From Rhynchopus euleeides (taxonomy: Eukaryota; Euglenozoa; Diplonemea; Diplonemida; Diplonemidae): a DNA stretch of 64,000 nt. The position numbers and the translations under genes are program-made. Shown here in pieces: positions 22,075 to 33,202 of the stretch (position 1 is its first letter; each line of letters opens with the position of its first letter). The notes under the pieces are model-generated. The model saw nothing but the letters and a program-made list of their open reading frames with translations. It was not told the origin of the DNA and did no database searches. Where the stretch lies: assembly GCA_963210315.1 (NCBI GenBank), contig OY723239.1, positions 1,893,501 to 1,957,500 of the forward strand. The letters run 5' to 3'.

Positions 22075-23440
22075 TCATCGCTGCTGCCTGCCCCTTCCAC
22101 TGTACCGGTAGGGGCAGTGCCGAAGTCTTGCGCAGGTTCTGCTCTGCGCCCTCTTTTCGGCGGGTGACGCGCTCGTCTCGAGCTGGCGCGCATGGAGCAT
22201 GGCCCCGAGGCAGTCGAAGCTATCGCGCTGTCGAAGGGGGGTGGCCGTGCCGTCCCGTGTCCGGTACACTATCGGAGTCAACGGCTCGGGGGACGTCGAG
22301 AAGACATGTGACTTGACCTCTGCGCATATTATCATCCCGGTATCGTGGGAGAAATATGCAGAATCATCCACCACTGCTTGCAAGGTCCCCGGGCTGGAGG
22401 TCACCGCGTACACATCGTCAACAAACGACAACGCCCTCGTGCCCTGCCGGTGCTCCGCCATGCGCATCTATACACCCACCAGCACGTTGATCAGCACGAC
22501 GCTAATGGGGCAGCCCTGCATGATGCCGTTGGTTGGCAGGAAGCCCTCCCCGATAGTGCCGCTTACCCGGAAGTGCCGCTGCATTGATCCGTACGCTGCC
22601 CGCAGGGTGCGCAGGACTTGGGCGTCGAAGCCGAGCTCTGCAGCTAGACAGAAGGTAAGGTCAATCGGCACCGTGTCGAAGCATTTCTTAAAGTCGAGGG
22701 CGACACCGTACAGTGGTTGTCCTGTGAGGTGGGCCTCTTCGATCCGTGCTGCCAGGTGCCAGATGAGGTCCTCCGCGCCGTGGCCAGGTCTGCAGCCGTG
22801 CAAGTCCTCAGGCGCAATGCTCTCCAGCCACTTCAGCGCAGGCTTTACCCGGATTGCTGCCCACACCCTGTACAGCACGGGAGTGATGCTGATGGGGCGC
22901 TGCGACAGCGGCTCACCTGAGCTGCCGGGCTTGGGAATGAGGCAAATCATGGCGTGCATCAGCTGCTCCGGCCATTCGCCCGATCTCTCGACCTCATTGA
23001 ACACCTCCGCGAACAGTTTGAGGAGGTTCCCTGGAAGTTGCCGCAGCTCGTGCACCCTCCAGCCGTGTAGGCCCGGCGAGGTGGATGTAGACATTTTGGC
23101 CAGCGCTGTCCCAACGTCCTCTGCCGTGATGGTCTTACACTCCATCCCGGCCGGGTCAGGGAGGAAGTCGCTGTACCTCTGGCGGAAGGTGTCCCAGCGA
23201 GGCTCAGGCGTTGTCGCGTACTTCCGGAAGTAGCCCCCCCACACAGTATCGCTCCTCAGCAGTTCGTCTGCCTCCTTGGGGCAGGCCGTGAAGGAGCCGT
23301 CCTCGCGGCGCATGAAGGTGGTACGGACGCAGAAGCGGTCTGCGAGGTACGAGAAAACAAGCCCCGCCTCTTGCGTCCAGGCCTTCTGCATCCTCGCCTT
23401 CCACGTGCGGAGTCTTTCGTCGCGGAGCGCGTCGAACATG
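22075..23440 (-). pseudogene. Reverse transcriptase of the degenerate retrotransposon
   Basis: Motifs in order on the - strand: ICLIPKPG, RPISITPVLYRVWA, a CRPGHGAED block, VALDFKKCFD (first catalytic Asp), NGIMQGCPISVVLINVL, then FVDDVYAV (the catalytic Asp pair). An in-frame TAG at 22468 lies between GCP and FVDD, and reading simply resumes in the same frame after it. The stretch upstream (residues before the RT fingers) matches the intact element in layout. Not functional as it stands. Confidence 0.85.
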
Positions 23441-23848
23441 CCTCGTTGAGACCCCTCCAGGGCGACAAGGGCCATGAGGCCATAAGGCGCAAGCTTAGGA
23501 GCGACCCAGCGGGGTGGGCTGCCCAAGCATCCACCTCTGGTGCTGCACCGCGGTGCGCAAGGCACAGGGCCAGGGCGATCCGCAACAATCAGGGCGCTAT
23601 GACACCTTGACACCAAGACATAACAGGGCGCTATGACACACAGATGGCCCAGCGTGTCGCCCGGCATGTCCGCATGTCTGTGCGAACGCACTTCTCCAGA
23701 CCCAGCCCTGGGTCTGATCCCTGGGGCAGGTTTGAGGGATTGCGGATTCCCCCGGGATGCGCCGCTGTGGTCACCCGCTACCGGCCTGCCGGCAGCTCCC
23801 TCCCGCGCCCTCGGCTTCATCAGCAGGCTGCCCCTCCCTCCCCCCCCC

Positions 23849-24742
23849 CCCTAGGCATAGCTTCCGATAAGCGGGGGTCGGGGGTCGCAGGGGTCGGGGG
23901 TCGGGGGTCGTGAGGGGGGGTCGGAGGGGGTCGCCTTACTATTTCCTAAGGAATGTGGCCTGGATGGGGACCACCAATAAGAGGTGTGAATAGGCACCCC
24001 ATGTCAAAAATGACCCCACTGCGATCCGCACAAACTCCAAATATTCAAAAGAACGGGTTTTTGAAAAACCCGAGGAGGGGGTCGGGAGGGTCCCGCTGGG
24101 TGGGTGGGGGTGGCCTGGTGTGCCTCCCGGTCACGTCCTCCCATGACAGTACCTGGACCAGACCCATGTTTCGTCGTTGAAGCTTGGTCCCAAGACCCAC
24201 GAAATGACCCCACTACGATCCGCACAAACTCCAAATAGTCCAAAGAACGGGGTTTTGAAAACCCCGTGTGGGGGGTCGGGAGGGGGGACCACCTCATATT
24301 CCAACCCCTAGTTTCCGACCCCATCTACGACCCCCGAGAAAAAACGCGAAAATTTCGACCCGAGTTTGACCACAGTTTCAGACCCCCCATCTTCCGGATC
24401 CTGACCCCCGCAAGAATGGGGGGTCGGGATATAGCCCCGACCCCCTCCGACCCCCGAAAAATGGGGGGTCGGGGGTCGGATTCCGACCCCCGAGGTTCCG
24501 ACCCCCCTTTTCTCAAGGAACCACATCCGCATTTCAGAGGTGTTCTGTGGCACCTACACCAACAAAGTGACCCCACTACGATCCGCACGGAGCCCAAACA
24601 ACGCAGGAGAGGGGGGAACCGCGTTTCCTCGGGAAACCCCTGAGATTTTTTGGGAGGGGGGGTAGTTTTGCTAAGGGGGGGTCGGGGGTCGGGGGTCGGA
24701 GGGGTCTGGGGGTCGGATTCTTATCGGAAGCTATGCCCCTAG
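23849..24742. mobile_element. Short element with inverted ends and GGGGGTCGG arrays
   Basis: The ends are inverted copies of CATAGCTTCCGATAAG (23855-23871 and 24720-24735), each next to CCCTAGG-type bases. Inside are G-rich GGGGGTCGG arrays at 23872-23935 and about 24410-24715. A unit beginning GACCCCACT-CGATCCGCAC occurs three times (about 24010, 24203, 24568), the first two over about 76 bp. A related unit occurs at 40198. No coding potential is seen. I cannot name the family. Confidence 0.65.
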
Positions 24743-24762
24743 GGGTGGTCTTAAGCTGTTAA

Positions 24763-26240
24763 CCTGGCCAATTTTTCACTATCGGCGTCTGGGGGTCAAA
24801 AACGTCACCAAACCTGAAAATATGACCCCTGGGACCCCAGAAACACAATTCCGCCCGGTTTTGGGCACTTTTGGGCACTTCTGAGCAGTTTAGTCGTGTT
24901 CCGGAAAAATGTACCACAAAGCTGTACCTCAGCCCCCCCCTGGGCAGAAGGCAGAATCGCAAACCATCATGTCTCGCACTGATCCAGTGAGCGGTGTTGC
25001 CAACCGTGCTGCCCGACGATACGTGGGGTCAAAAGTGCAACATGACAACACCTTGTTTGCGGTGTGACATGCGAGACAGTAGAAAAGTAGCACCAGAAAC
25101 AGGGGGTCATAGGTACTAGAGGAGGGGCATGTTTCCAGCCCTTCAGACCTTCAGGCGCATCGGTTGCATCTCTACTCGATGCGGGACATTCGCTGATCGG
25201 ACTGGCATCGTGCATCAACTGTAGGCACATCGAGGAACAGAGGAGCCCTGTGACACTTGCGAAATCACTTGTGTCAGAATCTGTGTGCACATGTTCTTGG
25301 GCCAGTGACAGTGATAGTGATAGTGGCAGTGAGCCATCCGGTGACCATGAAGAAGGGGGCATGGACTGGTATCAGACATCAGCAGTGCACCGAAGACGGC
25401 CCCCTTATGGTCGTATGAAAGGCTGAAGACTACAATGTCAAAGTTCAAGCCGTACAACAAGGACGAGGGGGCGCAACTCGGCTGTCCAGGCAGCTACACA
25501 CGAACGGGCAGAGTCCACACTTCTGCCATAGCCCACATCCAAAGCACGCTCGGTGCCTTTGATTTCCAGGCACAGTTCGATCCGTGTGGTGTGTTCACAC
25601 GGATCCCATGGTTGGCATATCCAGTGGTTGCGGCAGTCCCGCCTGCGCATCTGGGTATACTCCGTTGTTCAACGTACCGCATAGTCTGACGGCTGCACGG
25701 CTCCCTCCCCCCCCGCAGCAGCGTCTTTTGTGTTCAGTTGTGTGCATCGAGTGGGAAGCCACCACAATGCCCTCCCCACCCTCCCGTTTTGTTTCCCACT
25801 CATACACGTTGAGGCCTTCGCTCTGGGGTGGCCAGGCGGCAGCCTGCCCTCTGGCGATTATGTCGATGTGGCACCACCTGCACCAACCGTGTAGTTGTAC
25901 CATCTTCAGCCAAAGAAAATTGTCATGAGAGCACGGCCTTCTGTGTCTCTTGCCGCTGAAGGTGAGTGGTTGTTCCTCGTACGCACTCGGGCATCTGTGC
26001 GAGAGTGCGGAGGTCCACGTCGTGACGGAAGGGCTTGAATCAGCCATTGAGACCTTCTAACTTAGGGTGGTGTGGTACAACTTTGTGGTACATTTTTTGG
26101 AATTGCAAACTAGGTGCTTCTGGAGGCTCTAAACCGCCCGAAACCGGGCGCAGATGCATTTCCGGACGTCTGGGGGTCGAATTTTCAGGTTTGGGTCACT
26201 TTTTGGTCCTTGTACGCAAAAGTTTGATTTTTTGGCCAGG
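24763..26240. mobile_element. piggyBac-like element nested in the larger transposon
   Basis: Its ends CCTGGCCAA and, inverted, CCTGGCCAAA are followed by about 170 bp of imperfect inverted repeat (24763-24930 and 26072-26240), both ending in ATGTACCACAAAG on their own strands. It is flanked by TTAA on the left (24759-24762) and TTAC on the right (26241-26244). TTAA targets and CC-starting ends are typical of piggyBac elements. The 1.1-kb centre has an acidic Ser/Asp/Gly stretch and an 84-codon frame at 25435 on the + strand, neither of which I recognise. It is probably a decayed or non-autonomous copy. Confidence 0.65.
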
Positions 26241-26822
26241 TTACAGGGGGGGGGGCGAATAGAATTACTAAGTAATACTATTCAAAATGCCACCTGATTT
26301 TGCCCGAAACCAATCTCCGAAAATCTCCAGTTTACCACCACCAAACGCCACCAAACTCCACCAAACTCCGCCAAACTCCACCAAACTCCACCAAACTCGG
26401 GCCAAAATCAGCTACAAAATGGAGGTCACTACCGTTTCTCCCGGGCCCAGTAAGGGGAAGATGGGCCTGTGGGGTTGATGCGGTACTGGTTTTCGTCTTG
26501 GGAAGGGTCCCGTTGGGAACAGTATCCGATTTGCTTGACCGCACGACGCCGTTGGGTGAAGGAGAAGTCGTACGGTACACTTCCTGTTCCTGGACAGACC
26601 GGGGTTCGATCCGTACTACAGGCCAACTGCCCCCCTAAAACAGGGAGGAAGATAGCACTTGCACACCCGGACATTACTTGCACTGCATTCCTCCCGGTTC
26701 CAGGCACATTATTGCACTGCGTGCAAGTCAGGGACCTGGAGTGCGAGTACATAGTGGACTCCAACTCCCCTAGCCCGCTAGCGGGAGTCTGGGTACGGGA
26801 GTCTGAGACGCGAATGCGTGTC

Positions 26823-27438
26823 CTAGTCACACAGGCAATGCGAATCGCATTCTCGCATGCGAGAATGTGGTAGACAGGTAGTTGGTCAATGAAACCGTCT
26901 CCTCTTCACGATATTCGACTCGCACCCAGCATCACACATTCAATTCTCCAAGTAGTCTGCCTGAAGGCAGCTGGAGGCAGTTTGGGTGGTGTAGCCGTCA
27001 CGCGATGTGTCAAGCCTGTCCACATAATGACACGGAGGTGGTTCTCACAGGGTATTTTGAGGGTTTCTCCCTCGACGGGGGGCCAGGGGTGCAATTTTTA
27101 CTGTTTTCTACGAGGATGTTGTCGGGAGGAGTTCAAGGCCTACCTGGTCCTGAGTGCGGTACACCTTGTTGCCGACACCCCCTTGGCCTTCTGGAAGAAA
27201 GCCAAGGCAGCCCTCCTCCCCGCCTTTGGCCGTACGTGGTGGGGTGTCTGCAGACCTGGCTGAGTATGACGAACGTGGACTGCATCTTCAGCATCGCCAC
27301 CGCGGAGAAGAAAGACGTGCACGCGTATCGCCAGATGAGTACACCGTCAAGTTGTGCCTGAGGCGGGCAGGTGGTGTGCTGGGGTTTACGGGTGGTGGGT
27401 ACCCCCGAGAATGCGACTCGCATTGCCTGTGTGCCTAG
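26823..27438 (+). mobile_element. Short hAT-like relic with about 32-bp terminal inverted repeats
   Basis: The ends CTAGTCACACAGGCAATGCG (26823-26842) and the inverse of 27419-27438 agree at all but one position; 31 of 34 bases match over the longer span. Flanking octamers TGCGTGTC and TGGGAGTC agree at 6 of 8 positions, compatible with an aged 8-bp target duplication. Near the right end, three frames carry pieces in the order expected for a hAT dimerisation region: FWKKAKAALLPAF, then DCIFSIATAEKK, then RVSPDEYTVKLCLR. The centre of a normal transposase is missing. Confidence 0.55.
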
Positions 27439-28723
27439 TGGGAGTCGCGAGATGGCCGCCCGTAGTCCGGCTCAAATTTCAGCGGCCGGACAGGATTTGG
27501 GTGAGGCCATCCCTTCCCAAAGTCGCATGAAGCTGAATGGCTGAAGTACCTCGCTGTGCCCAGTTCCCCTGCTGCAGCCAGGTAGCGGGCTGCCTCCTTG
27601 TCGCGGTGCAGCAACAGTTCGTTGGTGGCGGTGAGGGGGTTCCGGCTTGGGCCGTGGCGAAAGAGATGCTTCAGGGAGACCCTCGATGGGGCGTGGCCCG
27701 GTGCTGCAGGCAGGGTACACGTACTGGTCTGTGTCCGGCTGCTGTGGTCATCGACAAGGCTGTGTGGTGTCCGAAGGAGGTGGATGGTGGTCTCCCTCAG
27801 GTGGATCCTCTGTGGATAAGGCCTTCGCGTCTCTCCGATCCTGCATGGGCTCAGGTCTCCAGATGTTCATCACCCCTTGCCTTGCTGTAGGTCGGTGGGA
27901 TGGCGCCCGAGCTCCGCCTTGTAGCTGGCGCAGCGGAGTCGTGCAGGTCAGGCCTCCGGGTGATGTGCGCGCCCCACCCCGTGGTTCCTTGTAGAGTCGC
28001 AGACAGGTCCGTGCGCACGGTGGGAGCGTTCGTATCGTCCGTTCCGTGCCAGGTCCTGGAGAATACCTTTGGTTGAGTATTGACTCTCTCGGGTTCAAAC
28101 CCCATTCAAGGTTCTTCGCTACGTCATCACTGGTCGTCGGTCAGAGGGGAAGAACGGCGTCCCTCACTTTTTTCACTGCTCACAGGAGCGAAGGCCAAGT
28201 CTAACATAAGTGGTAGCCTTGAAGAGAAGGCTGATATCTCCAAGCATTGCGCCGAAGACCACACCTGCCCACCAGGTTCTTCCCCGAGTCGAACAGTCTT
28301 GTTCATGTTCTGGGCAGGGTGCTCTGCCTCGGTCACCCCGAAGCCTGCTTCAACTCGGCAGCCCAACATCTTCCCTCAGTGTTCTCACAGGGGTGTCCTC
28401 AGTATCTGGGTCCCTACGGCAAGGCAGCGTACCAGGCTTTGCGAACCCGAAACAGGCTGTCCTGGTGGTTGCATACCGCCGCAAGCATGACCCTGTTGCT
28501 GCGTAGTCAGGTTTTCCGTGAAGTGGGGTGGCGACAGGGTGTAAGTCACGAGGGGAAGGGCATGTGGAACGGCCACTGCCCAGTCCCCAGCGCCCTCCGC
28601 CCCATAGGACATTCGATTTTTTGCAGGGAACCACCACACAACACCGCACAACACCACCGAACGCCACCAAACTCCACTAAACTCCACCAAACTCCACCAA
28701 ACTCGGGTCAAAATCAGATGGAA

Positions 28724-28936
28724 ATGGCATGTTTGAAAAATTCCCAAATTTTGGGTTGGGCGCATTCCCCAGTACGTGGTATTCCACTCCACCAAAATCG
28801 AAAAAAAAGTTGATCGTGAACTGGCCTGAACCAGCGCAGTTCACGATCAACTTTTTTTTCGATTTCGGTGGAGTGGAATACCACTTACTGGGGAATGCGC
28901 CCAACCCAAAATTTGGGAATTTTTCAAACATGCCAT
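28724..28936. repeat. Long palindrome (about 100-bp arms, 13-bp loop)
   Basis: Left arm about 28724-28823, right arm about 28837-28936, with only a few mismatches between them. It lies just inside the right end of the 24741-29010 transposon. Related TCCACTCCACCAAAATC sequence recurs in the TTAA-flanked element near 44597. Transcripts would fold into a nearly perfect hairpin. Confidence 0.9.
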
Positions 28937-29010
28937 TTTGAATAGTATTACTTAGTAATTCTATTCGCCCCCCCCCCTGTAACGTTTTTAAAGGGCTTAA
29001 GACCACCCCT

Positions 29011-29453
29011 ACCCCCCCCCCCTCTTCTCGCAGGGTGTGAGTGGTGGTGTCTTAGGGGCAGCAGCCCGCTCGCCACCAGAGAGAGGCAGGCGTTGTTGCA
29101 GCCCCACCGGGGGCGAAGAACATCGTCCAAACAAGAAGAAACATCGTGAGTGCGCAGGCCAAGGTCTCTTTTGGACACGGTCCGAGCTTCGCAATCGTTG
29201 CCTCTGTCGGCACGCACATCGGAGAGGGCCGTCTTTGCACCAATGATAGGTGCAGATTTCTTTGTGGAAACGCGTCGACTGGTGCTTCCTTCGGGATGGA
29301 GAGATCCTGAAGCGATACCCCTGGCGATGGTCTGACTCATGTTGGGTGACATGCCGGTCAGGCAGCATAGGCCGTGGCGACATTTACCCGTTGGGGGCCT
29401 TCGTTCTGTGTCAAACTGTGTCACAGTGTTGTGAGGCGGTTCACCTTTTCTCC
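29011..29453. other. Non-genic interval
   Basis: Contains one copy (about 29425-29485) of the short dispersed repeat whose core is TTCTGCACTTCTGA-CGAAGG. No gene is recognised. Confidence 0.4.
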
Positions 29454-29690
29454 CTATTCTGCACTTCTGATCGAAGGCACCCATTTTGCGAGTATCGCCC
29501 TGATTCCCTCCTGCAAGATGAGGGTTGCATCGTCGGCAGAAGACTGCGTCACCACCTGGCATCCACTGCTCCACTTCACGGAGCTGCACGGGCAGCAGGC
29601 GTTGGTGAGGATACCTGGGGCACCCCCGCAGGATGCCCCAGCACCTGTACCTTGTGCGGAGTCAGCGAGCGCATGACCGGGCACCTGCCA
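29454..29690 (-). pseudogene. Decayed reverse transcriptase fragment
   Basis: On the - strand one frame reads GILRGCPRYPHQRLL and a second frame, about 36 codons on, reads SSADDATLIL. In the intact element GILQGCPLSVVLINALL is followed after the same distance by SYADDATII. The spacing match and the ADDATLI signature support an RT origin; the frame change and poor similarity in between show it is dead. Confidence 0.45.
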
Positions 29691-31089
29691 CAGAGCAAGA
29701 CCAGAGCCGCCCTTAGCCCTTCAGCCCTTCGGCCACCCCTGCCCTCGACCAGGTTGGAGGCGGCGAACCCGCGCATGAGGAGGGCAGGCTCGTCCGTCCA
29801 TATCCTGCATGCCGCTGGTCTTTGTTCTTGCGCCGTTTCAGCTTCAGCAGGTCAGCCTCGAGATGCCGGCAACGTGCATCGGGTGGCGCTGCACCATGTC
29901 GCCGAACTGGTCGACGGTCATAGAAGCTGCCCTGCCCGAGGTGTGCAGGGAGGTGCCTCCTCTGACCTCTGTGCACCGTGCAGACACCAGTGATTCCGGT
30001 GTGCCCCCACGCAGTTGGCAGTTGCACCGCCGCTGACTCGAATCATGGTGGAGCTTACCCGCCTCTGCGTGTGCTTCTGAGACACGTGGTGTAGCGTCAC
30101 GGTACATCTCTTCTGTCTGAACAACTGCTACGCTTCGCTCTGGTGATAAGCCAGCATGGTATACTTCAGCAGTGTCGTCCATGCCTTACTCGATGGCAGT
30201 TGCTATCGCTGTAGGCCGCCACGTCTGTCGTCCCTCTCCTCGACCAGGTGCCAGCCAGGGCAACCCCTCGCACCCAGCCCCACTGTTGGTGCTCTGCTTG
30301 CTGCTGGCAGCGGTGCCCGTTTCCCACCTGCCCCCTGCACCTGCCACCACCTCGGTCGACCCGCCGAAGGAGCACACCGTGCCCGTCCGCCGTGGTGCCG
30401 CCAAGGCCAGGTGCTTCCCTTCGCAGCTCAGCCCCGCCCTCTACCCGAAGCACTGCGGCCCTCCCCTCCCGCACCGCCTTGCGGTAGCTCGGCACCACTC
30501 ATCCGCCGTCTTCGATGCTTTCTCCTGCAACAGTCGCTGCCTGCATTGCATGCATCACACGTCTCTTCGGGCTGAACAGCGGTTGGTGTGTCATGTCACC
30601 CCCGTCACGCTGTTGCCACCCATGCCACACTCTGTCTCGGTACTGACCGCATGCGCCTCTGCACCCAGTATGCGCCCTTGATTTGTTTGTGCGCTGTCCT
30701 CGCCACCCCTCCTTACACTTGGGCACAGTCCCCTTCATCTGGTTTGAGGTTTCCGCGTAGCCAACACCAGAATGTCCAACAATTCGCGTCTGAGGCGCCA
30801 TTGGCTCTTTCGAATGTTTTGCTGTTACTTCACGGTTTAGCGGGGGCACATAGACTTCCACGCGGTCTCACATGGCCTTACACGGTCTTTATCACATAAC
30901 AAGAACCTTGCCACAGTGAAAAGGATAGTTGACAGCGCATTGAGTGACAGACTACAATGTCCCTTTGCCTTGGTTCTTTGACTGTGCCCACATTCACACC
31001 GGGTTTGGAGCACAAACAACGCCTTATCTGTTGTCGCTATTCGCTGACATTGAACGTGCAACTGCAGCAACATGGGTCGGCACTTCCTC
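29691..31089. other. Unassigned interval, probably old element debris
   Basis: Sequence near 30510-30620 resembles 18690-18810. Open frames on both strands have no recognised motif. Nothing else can be supported. Confidence 0.35.
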
Positions 31090-31405
31090 GCCTGTGAAGG
31101 TGGGGGTGTCGGGTGGTGGGCCTATTCATGAGGGCACCACCCAGTTGCAGTGTTCGTCAGGTATGCTGCTGTTATACTTCCATCTCGAGTGATGTGCAAC
31201 GACAGACCCGAAGCGGTCAACCTCATGCCGCTTCCTCCTATAGGCGTCATACTCCCGCGCCGTCCTCCGCCGCCCCGTCGATGTTGAAGACTGATGCGAT
31301 GAATACCCGCTTCATCTGCTTTGCCTTTCGCCTCATCTGTGCGGACCGCTCGCGGAACAGCCTCGGGATGGGCCGCTTCAGCCGCCCTCCCTGCAGTTGC
31401 TTCTG
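31090..31405. repeat. 316-bp dispersed repeat, copy 2
   Basis: Second copy of the repeat at 19337-19652, same orientation, almost identical and with the same sharp ends. Flanks are unrelated, so it moved or was copied as a unit. Confidence 0.85.
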
Positions 31406-33202
31406 TCTTTCGGGCAACACGACGAGCCTCCTGCTCCTGCTGCCCGAGTCCAACTCGCCTCAACCCGCAACACTGTCCGATGCCGGCTCTCCTTGGAAGA
31501 GGGCTGCTTGGTGGTGTGACGACAGAACCAGCTTGAGCTTGCCCGGCGGCTTGCACGACATGCCGGGCTGTGTGATGCCAACCGACACGCTTGCATCAGG
31601 CTCAGCCTTCGCTGCTGCACTCGCTGACGTATGGGCCCCACACGTGTGCATGTGTGTGTCACACCTCGTGGCAAGCCTCCACAAGGGAGTGGCATGACGC
31701 CCTGCTTGAGGCTTTCAGTCTCAGCCCAACGCCCAGGCTTGAAGTTCTGTGTCCCGCCTGCCCGCAGCAGCCAGGCCAATGCCGACTTGGCACTTGCCAA
31801 GGAAACGCTGCAGTGCATCCATCATAACGTATTCAGCCTTGTTTCCTGTGCCCCTTGGGGTTCGTGCGCTTCAGTGTCCTTCACTCTGGTGGACCAGGAA
31901 CCGTCGCATGTGCTGTGCGATGCCATCAGGGAGGACCCGGTTCCTGACCTCGATCAAGCCCTCTGCTCCAGTGTTCTCAGTGGGTGATGACTCTGTGACC
32001 AGGGTCAGAACCACCCCAGATCAGCCGTGAAGTTTGGGCTTTGCTGTGGACCATCTCAAACGTATGGGGTTCATCTCCTCACATTCAGACCGCTGGTACA
32101 GAACCACACATCTCTTTCAACACGAAGTTGTACCCGCTGCATGCTCACGAGTGATCCTCGCAAAGATGATTACAGCCAAGTCCTCTGTGACAGAAGCTGT
32201 CCCAGATGGAATCACGCACCTGTACGACACTGGTTGCGATTCCTTCTGGTGGCACTGTGTCAATATATACAGGTGCAGGGGTTGCCACGGGTGATGCATC
32301 AGGGCATGAATCTCCTTCCAAGCTCCTCATCCCTGGTTCGTCTCACCTGCGTCTTGATGGTGTGAACCCAGGGAGAACAGTCAAGAACAGGGTATTCACC
32401 CAGGTCCTGGCCCGTGACCCAGGTCACAGGTCATCACCCATTCAGAGCACACTGTGAATCCTAGGCCTTGGCCCAGTTTTGGACCGAGGTCACAGTGGGA
32501 CCCAGGGTCACAAGGGCGGTAACCCACTCACCACGAGCTGAAGACCCCTTCAGAAAGTGTGAAGGAAAATGGGTGATAACGGGCGACAGGGTGGTTCGAT
32601 ACGCGATAATCGGGGCCCGAACCCGGTTGGGCGAATATAGGGCGATAGGCGAATCGCCCGCACCCTGTGACTAGGGAGAGATTCAGACGACGCCCGAATT
32701 CAGCCCGAGTGAGAAAAGTTGGGCGTCGGGGCTACCAGAAAGTCCGACCGAGTCCGACTGTGTATGGCAAGGTGCTTCTTCGTCATCACACTCACTCCTT
32801 CGTCCCCGGCGAACTGACTTTCAAGCGGCCAGACTGACAGGCTCCTCCAGTATTTACCCGTCTGCTTCTTTGGACAGTGCCATGTGTTGGCTTTACCCGG
32901 TGAGTCGCTTATTAGGAAGCTAACTGAATCGGGAGTTTCTTCACTTTGGCGTCGAGGGAACGGACATGGCACGTGATCCGACAGTGCTGTCGATGAAGCG
33001 AGCTGAAGACAGCTGCACCTTTGTTGTGGACCGTCGTTCCTCGGGATAGTCGTCTGCCTCCCACTGCTGGGACCTGCTGTGCTGCACAGGCACAACAGAG
33101 GAACAGACACGAGTGAGACACTCCTGTTCTGGTCTTAGCACACCCACAACATACACCATACAGACAGAGTTGATACCTGCAGGGTCAGCGGTGTGGAGGA
33201 AG
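31406..33202. other. Non-genic interval upstream of the first ADP-ribosyltransferase gene
   Basis: No gene is recognised. From 32560 to 32670 the sequence is rich in GGGCGA/TCGCCC inverted pairs, including GGCGAATCGCC. The last 70 bases or so before the ATG at 33203 match those before 40493 (a CAGACAGAG and CTGCAGGGTCAGCGGTG block), so they are probably the shared leader. Confidence 0.4.

Larger units (their letters stand above)
19660..23600 (-). mobile_element. Degenerate non-LTR retrotransposon with RNase H domain
   Basis: On the - strand the domains appear in the order expected for an ORF2: reverse transcriptase (about 23440-22330), a connector resembling the 9-17 kb element (about 22080-21760), a CRYC-PET-HLWWEC zinc motif (about 21470-21400), RNase H (about 20945-20498) and a Cys/His cluster (about 20005-19800). 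Several frame changes and an in-frame TAG separate them. I find no endonuclease upstream of 23600. The layout is homologous to the intact element, but that one lacks RNase H, so these are sister families. Confidence 0.8.
24741..29010. mobile_element. DNA transposon interrupted by a nested insertion
   Basis: The outer ends are AGGGGTGGTCTTAAG at 24741-24755 and its inverse at 28996-29010. Just inside, CGAATAGAATTACTAAG at 26258-26274 is matched by its inverse near 28953-28970 within an inverted repeat of about 50 bp. The left terminal repeat becomes continuous only if 24763-26240 is removed, which shows that a second element landed in it. Without that insert the element is about 2.8 kb. It also holds the hAT-like relic and the long palindrome near its right end. 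No intact transposase is seen, and the superfamily is unknown. Confidence 0.7.

Noticed and set aside
24410..24715. Telomeric repeat block
   Set aside because: The GGGGGTCGG units are irregular, lie inside an element with inverted ends, and are interrupted by other sequence.
25435..25689. piggyBac transposase fragment
   Set aside because: The 84-codon frame lies in the right place but I see no DDE or C-terminal cysteine motif, so I left it unnamed.
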